The notes: generated by a model from the letters alone, not told the origin. DNA of 64,000 bases from Streptomyces xanthophaeus (GCF_000725805.1 NZ_JOFT01000008.1:62001-126000); one strand, 5' to 3'. Shown: positions 24,309 through 33,349, numbered from the stretch's first letter. Made by a program: numbers and translations.

Positions 24309-26795
24309 ATGAAGGGCGATGCCGCGCCTGCGGGTGAGGGCGCCGCACCCGAGGTGCTGGCGCTCGCCAAGGTGGTGGCCAGGCTGCGGTCGGAGATCGC
24401 GGTGCTGGAAGACGTCGCCGCGACCACGGCGGTCGTCGAGCGGGCCAAGGGCGTACTGATGGCCCGGTCGGCCGTCTCCGCCGAGGCCGCGTACGAGATG
24501 CTCGTGACCCGGGCCGACGGCCGGGGCCGCACCCTGCTGGAGGAGTGCTGGCTCGTCCTGGGGCAGGTGGGCTCCCGCCCTCGGCCGGAGACCACTCCGG
24601 TCCGGGCATCCGCCGGTGCGACCGTCACGGAAGCGGACGCGGGGAAGGGCGCGGGGGCGGGGAGCTCCGCCTTCAGCCGTGACCGCTATCTGATCGCCCG
24701 CCCCGAAGGCGATGCCGCGCTGCGTCCGGTCCTGGCCCGGCTGGCCGACGGCCTGGCGGCCGCGCAGGGCGGTGACGACGTCGCACAGCTCCTGCGGACC
24801 GTGCTGGGCGCCGCCGCCAGCGTGGACGCTGTGATGATCTACTCCCTGACATCCGCCGGCAGTCTGGAGCTGACCGGACACGCCGGCATCGGCGAGACGG
24901 TGGCCGAACAGTGGCGCCACATCCCTCCGCTCAGCGGCGTCGCCGCTCTTGAGGCGATCGCCGGGCGCCGGGCCCTGTGGCTGGAGGACCCGGTCCAGGA
25001 CGCCCGCCGCTACCTGCTGATCGGGGACCCGCCGGACCGGTGGCCGGCGCGCGCCTGGCTCCCCGTCCCCGCCGACGGCCCCGCGAGGGCGGCCATCGGC
25101 TTCCTCCGCGCGGAGCCGGGACCGTTCACAGCCCGTACCCGGGCGCTGCTGCGCCGGGCGGCCCAGCTGTGCACGGGCCCGCTGGGGTGGCCGGAGCGGA
25201 GCCGTGACGCCGACGCCGGACCCGACGCCGGGCGGGCCACCGAGGAGGCCGGGGGCGGCGCCTCCGTGACGTCCGTCCAGCGGATCCTGGACGCTCTGGC
25301 CGGTCCTGCGATCCTGCTCACCCCGCTGCGCTCGGAATCGGGCGAGGTCGAGGACTACCGCATCGACGCGGCGGCACCCGAGTCGGTGGACGTGGCCGGG
25401 CGGCGCGGCAAGGAACTCGTGGGCCGCCGGATCCTGGAGACGTACCCGACCGTGGCGGGCACCCCGCTGTGGGACGGGTACCTGGAGACGCTGACCACGG
25501 GCACCGGGTACGAGGGCGAGCCCTTCACCTACGAGGAGGTGGCCGCCGGCGTCCCGCGGCAGTCCGTCTACTCGGTCCGGGCGTCCAGGCTGGACGACCA
25601 CCTGGTGGTGTCCTGGGTCCGCCACGACACCAGCGAGCGCGAGGCCCGGCGGCTGGCGGACATGCAGCGGCTGGGCAACCTCGGCTGGGCCGGCTGGAAC
25701 CTGGCGACGGACACCATCGTCTGGTCCGAGCAGGTCTACGCCATCTTCGACCGCGATCCGCGCGAGGGTCCGATGACGCTGGAGGAGCTTCCGCAGCACC
25801 TCGTCCCCGACGACCTGCCGAAGCTGGCCGCGGCCGTCCACCGGCTCCTGCACGCGGGTGAGGCCGTCGACCAGCCGTTCCGGATCACCACCGCGGACGG
25901 GGTGCGGCACCTGCGGATCGTCGCCGAGGCCCAGACGGACTCCGACGGCACCCCGGTCGAGGTGCACGGGTTCTTCCAGGACCTCAGCGCGCAGCGCGAC
26001 GCGGAGCTCGCCCTGGGCGTGAGCGAGCGCGCCGTCCTCCTCCAGCGGGGCATGCTCCAGGCCGAGCACGCGATCGCCGCCCGACTCCAGGAGACCCTGC
26101 TCCCGATCCCCGAGCAGTCCCTGGAACTGGCCGGCCTGTGCATCGACGTCGCGTACGTCCCCGCCGACAGCGGGGTCAATGTCGGCGGGGACTGGTACAG
26201 CGCCATCGAACTCCCCGACGGAAGCGCCCTGTTCGTCGTCGGAGACGTGGCCGGGCACGGCCTCGGGGCTGTCGGCACCATGGCCCAGCTCCGGTTCACC
26301 ACGAAGGGCATGACGGTGACCGGCTCGGCGCTGCCCGACGTCCTGCGACGGCTCAACACCCTCCTGCTGCACACCGCTTCGGACCCCACCGCCGGCGCCA
26401 CCGCCACCATGGTGATGGCCCGCTACCGGCCCTGGGACCGGCGCCTGACCTGGGTACGGGCAGGGCACCTGCCCCCCTTGCTGATCCGCGGCGACCGGGC
26501 GGAGTTCCTGGAGCAGCCGCAGGGCAGCCTCCTCGGTGCCACCTTCGACAGTTCCTACGCACAGGCGGTCGTGGACCTGATGCCCGGCGACCACCTGCTG
26601 CTCTACACCGACGGACTCGTGGAGGAACCGGGCGAGGACATCGGCATCGGGCTGGAACGGCTCTCCGTGACCGCCCTGCGCCTCCTCCGGGAGGGCGAGA
26701 CCGAAACCCTCGCCAGGACGCTGGCCGCCCTGTGCCCGGGCAACCGTGACGACATCTGCGTCCTGGACATCCACGTCCCGGACGAGGACCCCTGA
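24309..26795 (+). CDS. ANTAR-GAF-PAS-PP2C sensor phosphatase (SpoIIE/RsbU-like)
   Basis: 828 residues in one chain. Residues about 10-80 are an ANTAR-type helical bundle (VVARLRSEIAVLEDVAATTAVVERAKGVLMARSAVSAEAAYEML). Residues about 130-290 form a GAF domain. Residues about 320-570 contain two PAS-like segments, including WAGWNLATDTIVWSEQVYAIF. Residues about 590-828 are the PP2C core: GGDWYSAI, VGDVAGHGLGAVGTMAQL and LLLYTDGLVEEPGEDIG supply the metal aspartates. It should dephosphorylate an anti-sigma antagonist. A HATPase gene, the usual partner class, starts 161 bp downstream. ANTAR at the N-terminus of such a phosphatase suggests RNA binding or dimer control. Confidence 0.93.
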   Translation: MKGDAAPAGEGAAPEVLALAKVVARLRSEIAVLEDVAATTAVVERAKGVLMARSAVSAEAAYEMLVTRADGRGRTLLEECWLVLGQVGSRPRPETTPVRASAGATVTEADAGKGAGAGSSAFSRDRYLIARPEGDAALRPVLARLADGLAAAQGGDDVAQLLRTVLGAAASVDAVMIYSLTSAGSLELTGHAGIGETVAEQWRHIPPLSGVAALEAIAGRRALWLEDPVQDARRYLLIGDPPDRWPARAWLPVPADGPARAAIGFLRAEPGPFTARTRALLRRAAQLCTGPLGWPERSRDADAGPDAGRATEEAGGGASVTSVQRILDALAGPAILLTPLRSESGEVEDYRIDAAAPESVDVAGRRGKELVGRRILETYPTVAGTPLWDGYLETLTTGTGYEGEPFTYEEVAAGVPRQSVYSVRASRLDDHLVVSWVRHDTSEREARRLADMQRLGNLGWAGWNLATDTIVWSEQVYAIFDRDPREGPMTLEELPQHLVPDDLPKLAAAVHRLLHAGEAVDQPFRITTADGVRHLRIVAEAQTDSDGTPVEVHGFFQDLSAQRDAELALGVSERAVLLQRGMLQAEHAIAARLQETLLPIPEQSLELAGLCIDVAYVPADSGVNVGGDWYSAIELPDGSALFVVGDVAGHGLGAVGTMAQLRFTTKGMTVTGSALPDVLRRLNTLLLHTASDPTAGATATMVMARYRPWDRRLTWVRAGHLPPLLIRGDRAEFLEQPQGSLLGATFDSSYAQAVVDLMPGDHLLLYTDGLVEEPGEDIGIGLERLSVTALRLLREGETETLARTLAALCPGNRDDICVLDIHVPDEDP

Positions 26796-26817
26796 TGCCC
26801 GTGATGCCCCTGCCCAC

Positions 26818-26842
26818 GGTTCGGCGGCACGGAGCGGGGTAG
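26818..26842 (+). promoter_or_regulatory. Sigma-B-type promoter candidate before the HATPase gene
   Basis: GGTT, 15 bases, GGGTAG followed by GCGC. It lies 115 bp upstream of the HATPase start. Confidence 0.45.
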
Positions 26843-26956
26843 GCGCAACAGGCCCCGAAAACCCTGGAGGAGACGGGGCGGACGGCCCCTCGCGGCTCCC
26901 CTGCGATGCGCAGGCCCCGCCGGCGGCGTCCCGGCACGGGGAGCGGAGGAGCGCTC

Positions 26957-27382
26957 ATGGACGAGGGCCGGTCACCGCAGCTGACCCGGCGCCTCGTGCT
27001 GCACCGCCCCGCGGACGCGGTCACCCGCTGCCGTGACTTCACCCGCCGGGCCCTCACCGAATGGCACTGGCCGCCCGGTCCCGCGGAACGCGGCACCCCG
27101 GGGGCGGAGGCAGCCGAGGACGTCCTGCTCATGGTCTCCGAGGTCGTGGCCAACGCCTGCCTGCACACCAGCGGGCCGACCTCCCTCGTACTGCGCTGCA
27201 CGGACGGGCGGCTCCGCATCGAGGTGACGGACGGGAGCCCCGTCGCACCGGTCAGGCACCGGCCCGACCCCGCGCGGCCCGGAGGGCACGGGCTGCTCAT
27301 CGTGGAGCGGCTGGGCCGGGACTGGGGCTGGGTCGCGGTGGACGGAGGCAAGTGCGTGTGGGTGGAGATCGACTCCCCCTGA
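26957..27382 (+). CDS. HATPase_c protein, RsbW-like serine kinase/anti-sigma type
   Basis: 141 residues from the ATG at 26957 with GCGGAGGA upstream. VLLMVSEVVANACLHT is the N-box, and RPGGHGLLIVERLGRDWGW is the glycine-rich ATP lid; together they define the GHKL fold of RsbW/SpoIIAB and the many Streptomyces orphan ATP-binding regulators. A short DxSP strand (IEVTDGSPVAPV) is the G1-like site. It follows the PP2C phosphatase and probably belongs to the same partner-switching module, although its own promoter candidate lies at 26818-26842. Confidence 0.92.
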   Translation: MDEGRSPQLTRRLVLHRPADAVTRCRDFTRRALTEWHWPPGPAERGTPGAEAAEDVLLMVSEVVANACLHTSGPTSLVLRCTDGRLRIEVTDGSPVAPVRHRPDPARPGGHGLLIVERLGRDWGWVAVDGGKCVWVEIDSP

Positions 27383-27418
27383 ACGCTGAACGTCAGCACG
27401 CCTCCAGGGGACCTGCGC

Positions 27419-27715
27419 TCACGCCCCCATGACGCGGTCGGCGACGCTCTCGGTGACACGGTCGAGGCGCTGCCCGACCGTCCGGTCCGGGGCGAGCGGG
27501 GCGGTGTCCATGCCCGCGCCGCAACGCAGGCCGTCGAGGAACTCCCCCACGGCCTCCTCGGAGGTGCAGAGGGGCTCCCAGGAGAGTTCCTCGCGCGCCG
27601 CCTGCGGGTGCGTCCTGGCCGGGTGCCGGCCGGGGATCCGGCGGGTCGGCCCCGGCACGGAGTCGACGACCACGACGCGGCTCCCCCGGTCCGGTTCGGG
27701 CGGGTGGGGCGTCAT
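27419..27715 (-). CDS. Hypothetical small acidic protein
   Basis: 98 residues from the ATG at 27715. SWEPLCTSEEAVGEFLDGLRCGAGMDTAPLAPDRTVGQRLDRVTESVADRVM looks like a helical folded region; the N-terminus is Pro/Arg-rich. The gene is 11 bp downstream of the Rho-N-like gene on the same strand, so they form a likely operon. I do not recognise it. Confidence 0.6.
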   Translation of the reverse strand: MTPHPPEPDRGSRVVVVDSVPGPTRRIPGRHPARTHPQAAREELSWEPLCTSEEAVGEFLDGLRCGAGMDTAPLAPDRTVGQRLDRVTESVADRVMGA

Positions 27716-27726
27716 CGCGGGGCTCC

Positions 27727-28050
27727 TCAGTGTCCGAGCTTGCGCTTCAGTTCGGCCTTGTCCATGGAGGAGCGGCCGTGCAGGTTGCGCCGCTTGGCCT
27801 CTTCGTAGAGCTGGTCGTACGTCGGCCCCTGCGCCCCGCTGTGGGAGTGCTGTCCGCCGCGTTTGCCGGAGGACATGTCCTGGAGCGAGAGCTTGCTGGC
27901 CGTCTTCGACTCCCCGGCCCGGGCCCGTTCCTTGTTCACGGTCCGCGCCGCGATCTCCTTGGCGCGTTCGGTGCTCTCACCGCGCTCCTCGGCGCTCTCC
28001 TTGATGTGCTCGTACTGCCGTTCCCGCTTGGGGCTGGATCCGCGGGGCAT
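27727..28050 (-). CDS. Basic helical protein with Rho-N/SAP-like C-terminus (often annotated as plasmid stabilisation protein)
   Basis: 107 residues from the ATG at 28050, nine bases after AAGGAG (an ATG at 28056 is also in frame). The first 60 residues are a charged helix (RERQYEHIKESAEERGESTERAKEIAARTVNKERAR). The end, YDQLYEEAKRRNLHGRSSMDKAELKRKLGH, matches the helix-turn-helix pattern of Rho N-terminal/SAP domains, which bind nucleic acid. A sigma-B-like promoter candidate is 50 bp upstream, consistent with a stress protein. The stabilisation label is by family habit only. Confidence 0.82.
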   Translation of the reverse strand: MPRGSSPKRERQYEHIKESAEERGESTERAKEIAARTVNKERARAGESKTASKLSLQDMSSGKRGGQHSHSGAQGPTYDQLYEEAKRRNLHGRSSMDKAELKRKLGH

Positions 28051-28099
28051 GATCATTCACTCCTTCGGCAGGCTGTCGGTCGCAACACACGCCCCGCGC

Positions 28100-28124
28100 C
28101 TACCCGCGGGTCTGCGGCCCATAC
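28100..28124 (-). promoter_or_regulatory. Sigma-B-type promoter candidate before the Rho-N-like operon
   Basis: Minus strand: GTAT, 15 bases, GGGTAG then GCGC, 50 bp before the start at 28050. It shares the ten bases GGGTAGGCGC with two other sites in the window. Confidence 0.5.
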
Positions 28125-28175
28125 CTCACGGTCCGCACCGCACGCCGCGGGACCGGCCGCGGCGCCCCGGCATCC

Positions 28176-29141
28176 TCACAGCGTGCGCAGGGCGGGGAGC
28201 AGCGTGGCCTCGGACCACTCCAGGAAGGGCTGCTGCCGGTCCCCGCCGATCTGGACGAGCGCCACCTCGGTGAATCCCGCCTCCGCGTACGGGCGTACCG
28301 CGTCGACGAACGCCTCCACGTCGTCGCCGCAGGGAACGGCTGCGGCCACGTCCTCGGGCCGGACGTACTGGGCGGCCTGGTCGAAGCCCGTCGGTCCGGG
28401 GAGTTCGGCGTTGACCTTCCAGCCGCCGAGCGACCAGCGGAACTGGTCGTGCGCGCGGGCCACCGCCGCCTCGCGGTCGCGGTCGTAGCAGACGGGCAGC
28501 TGGCCGATGCGCGGCTTCCCCGCTCCCCCGTTCTCGTCGAACTGCCGCAGGAGCTCCGGCTTGGGCTCCGTGGCGATCACGAGGTCGCCGTGGCGTCCCG
28601 CGAGTGCGCAGGAGCGGGGCCCGGAGACCGCGATGCCGAGCGGGGGCGGCTGGTCGGGGAGGTCCCAGAGCCTGGCGTTCTCGACGTCGAAGTGGGCGCC
28701 GTGGTGGTTCACGTACGCGCCGGTGAACATCCGCCTGATGATGTCGACGGCTTCCTCCAGCATGTCGAGGCGTACGTGCGCGGCGGGCCAGCCGCCGCCG
28801 ACGATGTGCTCGTTCAGGTTCTCGCCCGAGCCCAGCCCCAGTCGGAACCTGCCCTCGGACAGGATCTGCACCGTCGCCGCCTTCTGCGCGACGACCGCGG
28901 GGTGGTAGCGGAACGTCGGGCAGGTCACGTACGTCATGAGGGGGATCCGGGAGGTGGCCTGTGCGGCCGCCCCCAGCACGCTCCACGCGTAGGGCGAGTG
29001 CCCCTGCGATTCGAGCCAGGGGAAGGCGTGGTCGGAGATGACGGAGAAGTCGAACCCCGCCTGCTCCGCTGCCACGACGTGGGAGACCAGCTCACGCGGG
29101 CCGGCCTGCTCGGTCATCATTGTGTATCCGATGCGCACCAT
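28176..29141 (-). CDS. LLM-class F420-dependent oxidoreductase
   Basis: 321 residues from the ATG at 29141. VRIGYTMMTEQAGPRELVSHVVAAEQAGFDFSVISDHAFPW is the start of the luciferase-like barrel, in the form of the F420-dependent glucose-6-phosphate dehydrogenase-like subgroup; LSEGRFRLGLGSGENLNEH and AVSGPRSCALAGRHGDLVI are further cofactor-binding segments. Hydride transfer from or to coenzyme F420 is expected on an unknown small substrate. It appears to be a single gene on the minus strand, isolated upstream by a terminator at 29269-29309. Confidence 0.9.
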   Translation of the reverse strand: MVRIGYTMMTEQAGPRELVSHVVAAEQAGFDFSVISDHAFPWLESQGHSPYAWSVLGAAAQATSRIPLMTYVTCPTFRYHPAVVAQKAATVQILSEGRFRLGLGSGENLNEHIVGGGWPAAHVRLDMLEEAVDIIRRMFTGAYVNHHGAHFDVENARLWDLPDQPPPLGIAVSGPRSCALAGRHGDLVIATEPKPELLRQFDENGGAGKPRIGQLPVCYDRDREAAVARAHDQFRWSLGGWKVNAELPGPTGFDQAAQYVRPEDVAAAVPCGDDVEAFVDAVRPYAEAGFTEVALVQIGGDRQQPFLEWSEATLLPALRTL

Positions 29142-29268
29142 ACGGGGCGCCTTGCCGCCTTCGCGTCCTCGAAACCTTTCGCGAAAACCTTCCGCCGGTT
29201 TCCGGCCCGGAATGCACGCATGGCTCTTTTCCGTGTGCCCTCCTGTTCCCCTTTTCACCGCACAGACC

Positions 29269-29309
29269 GACAGGTGGGCCGTCCCCGTGACGGGGACGGC
29301 CCACCTGTC
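29269..29309 (-). terminator. Strong terminator hairpin after the small hydrophobic protein gene
   Basis: Perfect 19 bp arms with a TGA loop, 36 bp downstream of the 29346-29513 gene on its strand. Confidence 0.88.
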
Positions 29310-29345
29310 AATACCTTGAACTGCTGGAACGCCTGCGGTCGACGA

Positions 29346-29513
29346 CTACCAGCGGTACCAGCGGCCACCGCCACTGGCGCTCTTCGGACGGGCGATGAAA
29401 CCGATGAGCCAGATCACCAGGACGGCGATCGCGACCCACCAGAGAATCTCCAGAGCGAATCCCGCACCGAAAAGGATCAGGACCAGCAGAAGAACGAGAA
29501 GCAGGGGAACCAT
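29346..29513 (-). CDS. Small hydrophobic membrane protein
   Basis: 55 residues from the ATG at 29513 with GGAGG upstream. Two adjoining hydrophobic helices (VPLLLVLLLVLILFGAGFAL and WWVAIAVLVIWLIGFIA) end in RPKSASGGGRWYRW. It belongs to the short lmo0937/DUF5670-like membrane proteins often found among stress genes. Function unknown. Confidence 0.85.
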   Translation of the reverse strand: MVPLLLVLLLVLILFGAGFALEILWWVAIAVLVIWLIGFIARPKSASGGGRWYRW

Positions 29514-29556
29514 AGTTATCAACCTCCGAAGAGGCGTATGCCCCGGCATTCCTTGC

Positions 29557-31668
29557 TCACACGCCCGGATTTCCTCCGGGTCCGCCGAGCGCGGTCAGAA
29601 TGCGGTCGGGAGTCAGCGGCAGCTCGCGCAGCCGCCGGCCCGCGGCGTGGCAGACGGCGTTGCCGATCGCGGCCGCGGTGCCGACGATGCCGATCTCGCC
29701 GATGCCCTTGCTGCCCATCGGGTTGAGGTGCTTGTCGTGCTCCTCGATCCAGTGCGCCTCGATGTCGGGCACGTCCGCGTGCACCGGTACGTGATAGGCG
29801 GCGAGGTCGCTCTCGACGAAGCCTCCGTGGACCGGGTCGAGGGTGCTCTGTTCGGTGAGGGCCATGCCGATGCCCATGACCATGGCGCCCACCAACTGGG
29901 AGCGGGCGGTGACGGGGTTGAGGATGCGGCCCGCGGCGAAGACGCCGAGCAGCCTCCTCACCCGCGCCTCCCCCGTCACCGTGTCCACCTGGACCTCGGC
30001 GAAGTGCGCGCCGAACGCGTGGCGGGCGTACGGGGACTTCTGCCCGGCCGACTGGGCGGTGTCGGCCGATGCGGAGAGTCCGGCGTCGGGGAGCGGGCCG
30101 TGATGGCGTGCCGTGCGGGCCACCAGGGCGGTGCAGGCATCGTGGACCGCCCAGCCCCAGGAGGCGGTGCCGCAGGAGCCGCCCGCGAGGGACGCCCTGG
30201 GGAGGCCCGTGTGGCCGATGTGCACGGTGACGGACCCCAGCGGGACGCCGAGGGCGTCGGCAGCCACCTGGGCGAGTACGGTCCGGGCGCCCGTGCCGAT
30301 GTCGGTGGCGTTGACCTCGACGAGGAAGCTGCCGTCCGGCCGGGCGTGGGCGCGCGCGGTGGACGGGGCCACGAGGACCGGATAGGTGGCGGCGGCCACC
30401 CCACGGCCCACGAGGAGCGCCCCGTCCCGGCGCGGGGCGCTCGGGTACGTCCAGCCGAAGCGTGCGGCGCCCTCCTGGAGGCAGTCGACGAGGTGTCTGC
30501 TGCTGAAGGGGCGGCCGCTGTCGGGTTCGCTCGGGGGCTCGTTGCGGACGCGCAGGCCGACGGGGTCCGTGCCGAGCGCCTCGGCCAGTTCGTCCATGGC
30601 CGATTCCAGGGCGTACATGCCGGGGGCCTCTCCAGGAGCCCGCATCCAGGAGGGCGTGGGCACGTCCAGGGCGACGGCGCGGTGGGTGGTGAGGCTGTCC
30701 GGTGCGGCGTACATGACGCGGCCGGGCACCGCGGCCTGCTCGACGAACTCCCGTACGCGGGAGGTGTGGGTGGTGACCTCGTGCGCGAGTGCGGTGAGGG
30801 TGCCGTCGGCGCGGGCGCCGAGGCGGATGCGGTGCAGGGTCGGCGCCCGGTGCCCGACCACTGCGGGCAGGTGGCTGCGGGGCAGGGCGAGGGTGACGGT
30901 GCGTCCCGTGCGGCGGGCCGCCATGACGGCGAGGACGACGTGCGGGCGGGGCGTTCCCTTGCAGCCGAAGCCGCCGCCGACGTGTTCGGACACGACGGTG
31001 ACGTGGTCCTCGGGCAGGCCGAAGAGGGTGGCGAGGGCCGACCGGACCGGTCCCGACCCCTGGCTGGAGTCGTACACGGTGAGGTGTTCGCGTCCGGCGT
31101 CCCAGGCGGCCGTGGCCGCGTGCGGCTCCATGGGGTGGTTGTGCAGCGGTGGCACCGCGTAGGAGCAGTCGACCCGGACGGGCGCGGCGGCGAGGGCCGC
31201 TTCCGGGTCGCCGTGCTGCCGGTGGGCAGGGTGTCCGCCGTTGGCCGTCTCCGGGGTGTAGGCGCCGGGATGGCCGGGCCGCAGGGTGACGTCGCCGGCC
31301 TCGGCCTCGTAGCTGATCCGGAGGGCGGCGGCGCCTTCCCGGGCCGCTTCGGGGCTTTCGGCGACGACGAGTGCCACGTACCAGCCGCGGTGCGGGACGG
31401 CGGAGTCCTGGAGCACCTGGAGCGTGGGGTCGTCGGAGGGGCCGAGCCGGGGCGCGTCGTACGGGGTGAGGACGTCGAGGACCCCGGGGAGCGCGCGGGC
31501 GGCGCCGGTGTCGATCGCGGTGACGCGGCCGCGGAGCACCGTCGCGGGGACGGGCCAGGCGTGGGCGCCGCCGCGGGGGGCGTGGTCCGCGGCGTACGGG
31601 GCGGTGCCGGTGACCTTCTGCGGGCCCTCCGTCCGGGAGGCCGGGGTACCGAGTGCGGCAGGGCGCAT
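29557..31668 (-). CDS. Molybdopterin-binding subunit of a xanthine dehydrogenase/aldehyde oxidase-family enzyme (PaoC-like)
   Basis: 703 residues. The N-terminal domain (VTGTAPYAADHAPRGGAHAWPV) and the long Mo-domain are typical. HVGGGFGCKG contacts the cofactor; SWMRAPGEAPGMYALESAMDELA is the substrate pocket; GSKGIGEIGIVG carries the base glutamate near the C-terminus. With the FAD and Fe-S genes upstream it makes a three-subunit enzyme like the periplasmic aldehyde oxidase PaoABC. It is the last gene in the operon. Its redox chain is in doubt because the 2Fe-2S gene is frameshifted. Confidence 0.92.
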   Translation of the reverse strand: MRPAALGTPASRTEGPQKVTGTAPYAADHAPRGGAHAWPVPATVLRGRVTAIDTGAARALPGVLDVLTPYDAPRLGPSDDPTLQVLQDSAVPHRGWYVALVVAESPEAAREGAAALRISYEAEAGDVTLRPGHPGAYTPETANGGHPAHRQHGDPEAALAAAPVRVDCSYAVPPLHNHPMEPHAATAAWDAGREHLTVYDSSQGSGPVRSALATLFGLPEDHVTVVSEHVGGGFGCKGTPRPHVVLAVMAARRTGRTVTLALPRSHLPAVVGHRAPTLHRIRLGARADGTLTALAHEVTTHTSRVREFVEQAAVPGRVMYAAPDSLTTHRAVALDVPTPSWMRAPGEAPGMYALESAMDELAEALGTDPVGLRVRNEPPSEPDSGRPFSSRHLVDCLQEGAARFGWTYPSAPRRDGALLVGRGVAAATYPVLVAPSTARAHARPDGSFLVEVNATDIGTGARTVLAQVAADALGVPLGSVTVHIGHTGLPRASLAGGSCGTASWGWAVHDACTALVARTARHHGPLPDAGLSASADTAQSAGQKSPYARHAFGAHFAEVQVDTVTGEARVRRLLGVFAAGRILNPVTARSQLVGAMVMGIGMALTEQSTLDPVHGGFVESDLAAYHVPVHADVPDIEAHWIEEHDKHLNPMGSKGIGEIGIVGTAAAIGNAVCHAAGRRLRELPLTPDRILTALGGPGGNPGV

Positions 31669-31698
31669 GGCTGCTCCTCGTGGGGTCGGCGCGGTCCG

Positions 31699-32706
31699 CT
31701 ACGGCGTGCCGGGAGTCGTGGCCGCCCGGCGGGCGAGGGTGGTGAGGGTGTCGCAGGCGAGGTTGTGGGCGAGGGTCACCTTGTGGGCGTTGTCCCGCAG
31801 GGGCCGGGCTCCGGCCAGTTCCTCCCGGACGGCCTCCTCCACGCGGGCGGCCGTGGGTTCGGCTCCGGTCAGCCGGGCCTCGGCGGTGGCGGCCCGCCAG
31901 GGCCGGTGGGCCAGGCCGCCGAAGGCGAGCCGGACCCGGCGGACGCGGCCGCCGTCGAGTTCCAGGACGGCGGCGACGGAGGCCAGCGCGAAGGCGTACG
32001 AAGCACGGTCGCGGGCCTTGCGGTACAGGGAGACGGTGCCGGGCGCGGCGGCAGGCAGGACGACGGCGGTGACGATCTCGCCGTCGAGGAGGACGCTGTC
32101 CTGCTCGGGACGGTCGCCGGGCAGCCGGTGGAAGGCGGCCGCGGGCACCGTACGGGCCCCTTGGGTCCCGTACAGCTCGATGTCGGCGTCGAGTGCCGCG
32201 AGGGCGACCGCCATGTCGGAGGGGTGGACGGCGATGCAGTGGTCCGAGTGGCCCAGGACGGCGTGATCGCGGTGGACCCCGTCCAGGGCGGCGCATCCGC
32301 TGCCGGGGCGGCGTTTGTTGCACGGCTTGGAGACGTCCTGGAAGTACGGGCACCGGGTGCGCTGGAGCAGGTTGCCGCCCGTCGTCGCCACGTTGCGCAG
32401 CTGGCCCGAGGCGCCGGCCAGCAGGGCCTGGGCGAGGACCGGGTGGCGGGCGCGTACGAGGGGGTGGGCGGCCACGTCGCTGTTGCGTGCCATGGAGCCG
32501 ATGCGCAGGCCTCCATCGGGCAGTTCCGCCACCTGGCCCAACGGGAGCCGGGAGATGTCGATCAGTGCGGTCGGTGTCTCGACGCCCAGTTTCATCAGGT
32601 CGACGAGGTTGGTTCCGCCGCCGAGGTAGCGCGCGCCGGGCAGTCGGGCGTGGGCGGCGGCGGCTTCCTCGACGCTGTCCGCGCGCAGGTAGGCGAAGGG
32701 CTTCAC
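31699..32706 (-). CDS. FAD-binding subunit with an extra [4Fe-4S] loop (PaoB-like)
   Basis: 335 residues. LGGGTNLVDLMKLGVETP is the FAD pyrophosphate loop of the CO-dehydrogenase flavoprotein family, and GGNLLQRTRCPYF a second FAD contact. Between them and HPSDMAVALAALDADIEL is a cysteine-rich insert (CPYFQDVSKPCNKRRPGSGC), the same arrangement that binds an extra [4Fe-4S] cluster in E. coli PaoB. It overlaps the 2Fe-2S gene by 4 bp at its start and lies 30 bp before the Mo-subunit gene. Confidence 0.92.
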   Translation of the reverse strand: MKPFAYLRADSVEEAAAAHARLPGARYLGGGTNLVDLMKLGVETPTALIDISRLPLGQVAELPDGGLRIGSMARNSDVAAHPLVRARHPVLAQALLAGASGQLRNVATTGGNLLQRTRCPYFQDVSKPCNKRRPGSGCAALDGVHRDHAVLGHSDHCIAVHPSDMAVALAALDADIELYGTQGARTVPAAAFHRLPGDRPEQDSVLLDGEIVTAVVLPAAAPGTVSLYRKARDRASYAFALASVAAVLELDGGRVRRVRLAFGGLAHRPWRAATAEARLTGAEPTAARVEEAVREELAGARPLRDNAHKVTLAHNLACDTLTTLARRAATTPGTP

Positions 32707-33349
32707 CCGGTCATCTCCGTCCCCGTCAGGGCGGCCACGCCCGCCACATCGGCCACGTCCGCCACGGCGTCGACGATGCGGGGGTAGGCCCCGCAGCGGC
32801 AGAGGTTCCCGCTCAGGCGTTCGCGGATCTCCTCGGCCGTGAGCGGGACGGGGCCGGGCCGGGCCAGGTCGGCGGGGCTCGTCACGTGGGAAGGATGGCC
32901 CGTGGCGGCCTCACCGATCGCTCCGATGGCGGAGCAGAGCTGGCCGGGCGTGCAGAACCCGCACTGGTAGGCGTCCCGGTCGAGGAAGGCCCGCTGGAGG
33001 GGGTGCAGGTCTCCCCCGGGGTGTGCGAGCCCTTCCACCGTGGTGACGGCCGCGCCGTCCTGGGCGACCGCCAGGAGCAGGCAGCTGTTGACCCGCCGCC
33101 CGTCGAGCAGGACCGTGCAGGCGCCGCACTGGCCGTGGTCGCAGCCCTTCTTCGGGCCGGTCAGGTCAGGTGGCCGCGCAGGGCGTCCAGCAGGGTGACG
33201 CGGTTGTCCAGGTGCAGGACGTGCTCGGTGCCGTTGACGCGCAGGGTGGTGCGGGTGGCCGGGGTGGTGGCGGTTCCCCCGTCCGCCGCACGGGGGCCGG
33301 AGGCTGCTGCGTCGTCCTCCGCCGGGCGGTCAGTGCCTCGCGTCACCAC
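32703..33349 (-). pseudogene. 2Fe-2S subunit (PaoA-like) with a one-base deletion
   Basis: Read from GTG 33349 the frame gives LRVNGTEHVLHLDNRVTLLDALRGHLT and then stops at 33161. In the next frame the protein resumes exactly where the family continues: DLTGPKKGCDHGQCGACTV, then YQCGFCTPGQ and LSGNLCRCGAYP. That gives all four plant-ferredoxin cysteines and the four of the second cluster. The family reads HLDLTGPKKGC, so one base is missing near 33168; the span of 647 bases is one short of a multiple of three. The second half could only be made from an internal start (for example near 33038), without the first cluster. Either a real mutation, programmed frameshift, or sequence error. Confidence 0.85.

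Noticed and set aside
24225..26774. 849-codon minus-strand frame opposite the PP2C gene
   Set aside because: Antisense shadow; the plus-strand frame has clear ANTAR, PAS and PP2C motifs.
27727..28050. Evidence of plasmid origin from the plasmid-stabilisation-like protein
   Set aside because: The family is common on Streptomyces chromosomes and no replication or partition genes are nearby.
29395..32787. 1130-codon plus-strand frame opposite the molybdo-flavoprotein genes
   Set aside because: Gly/Val-rich shadow of the minus-strand genes.
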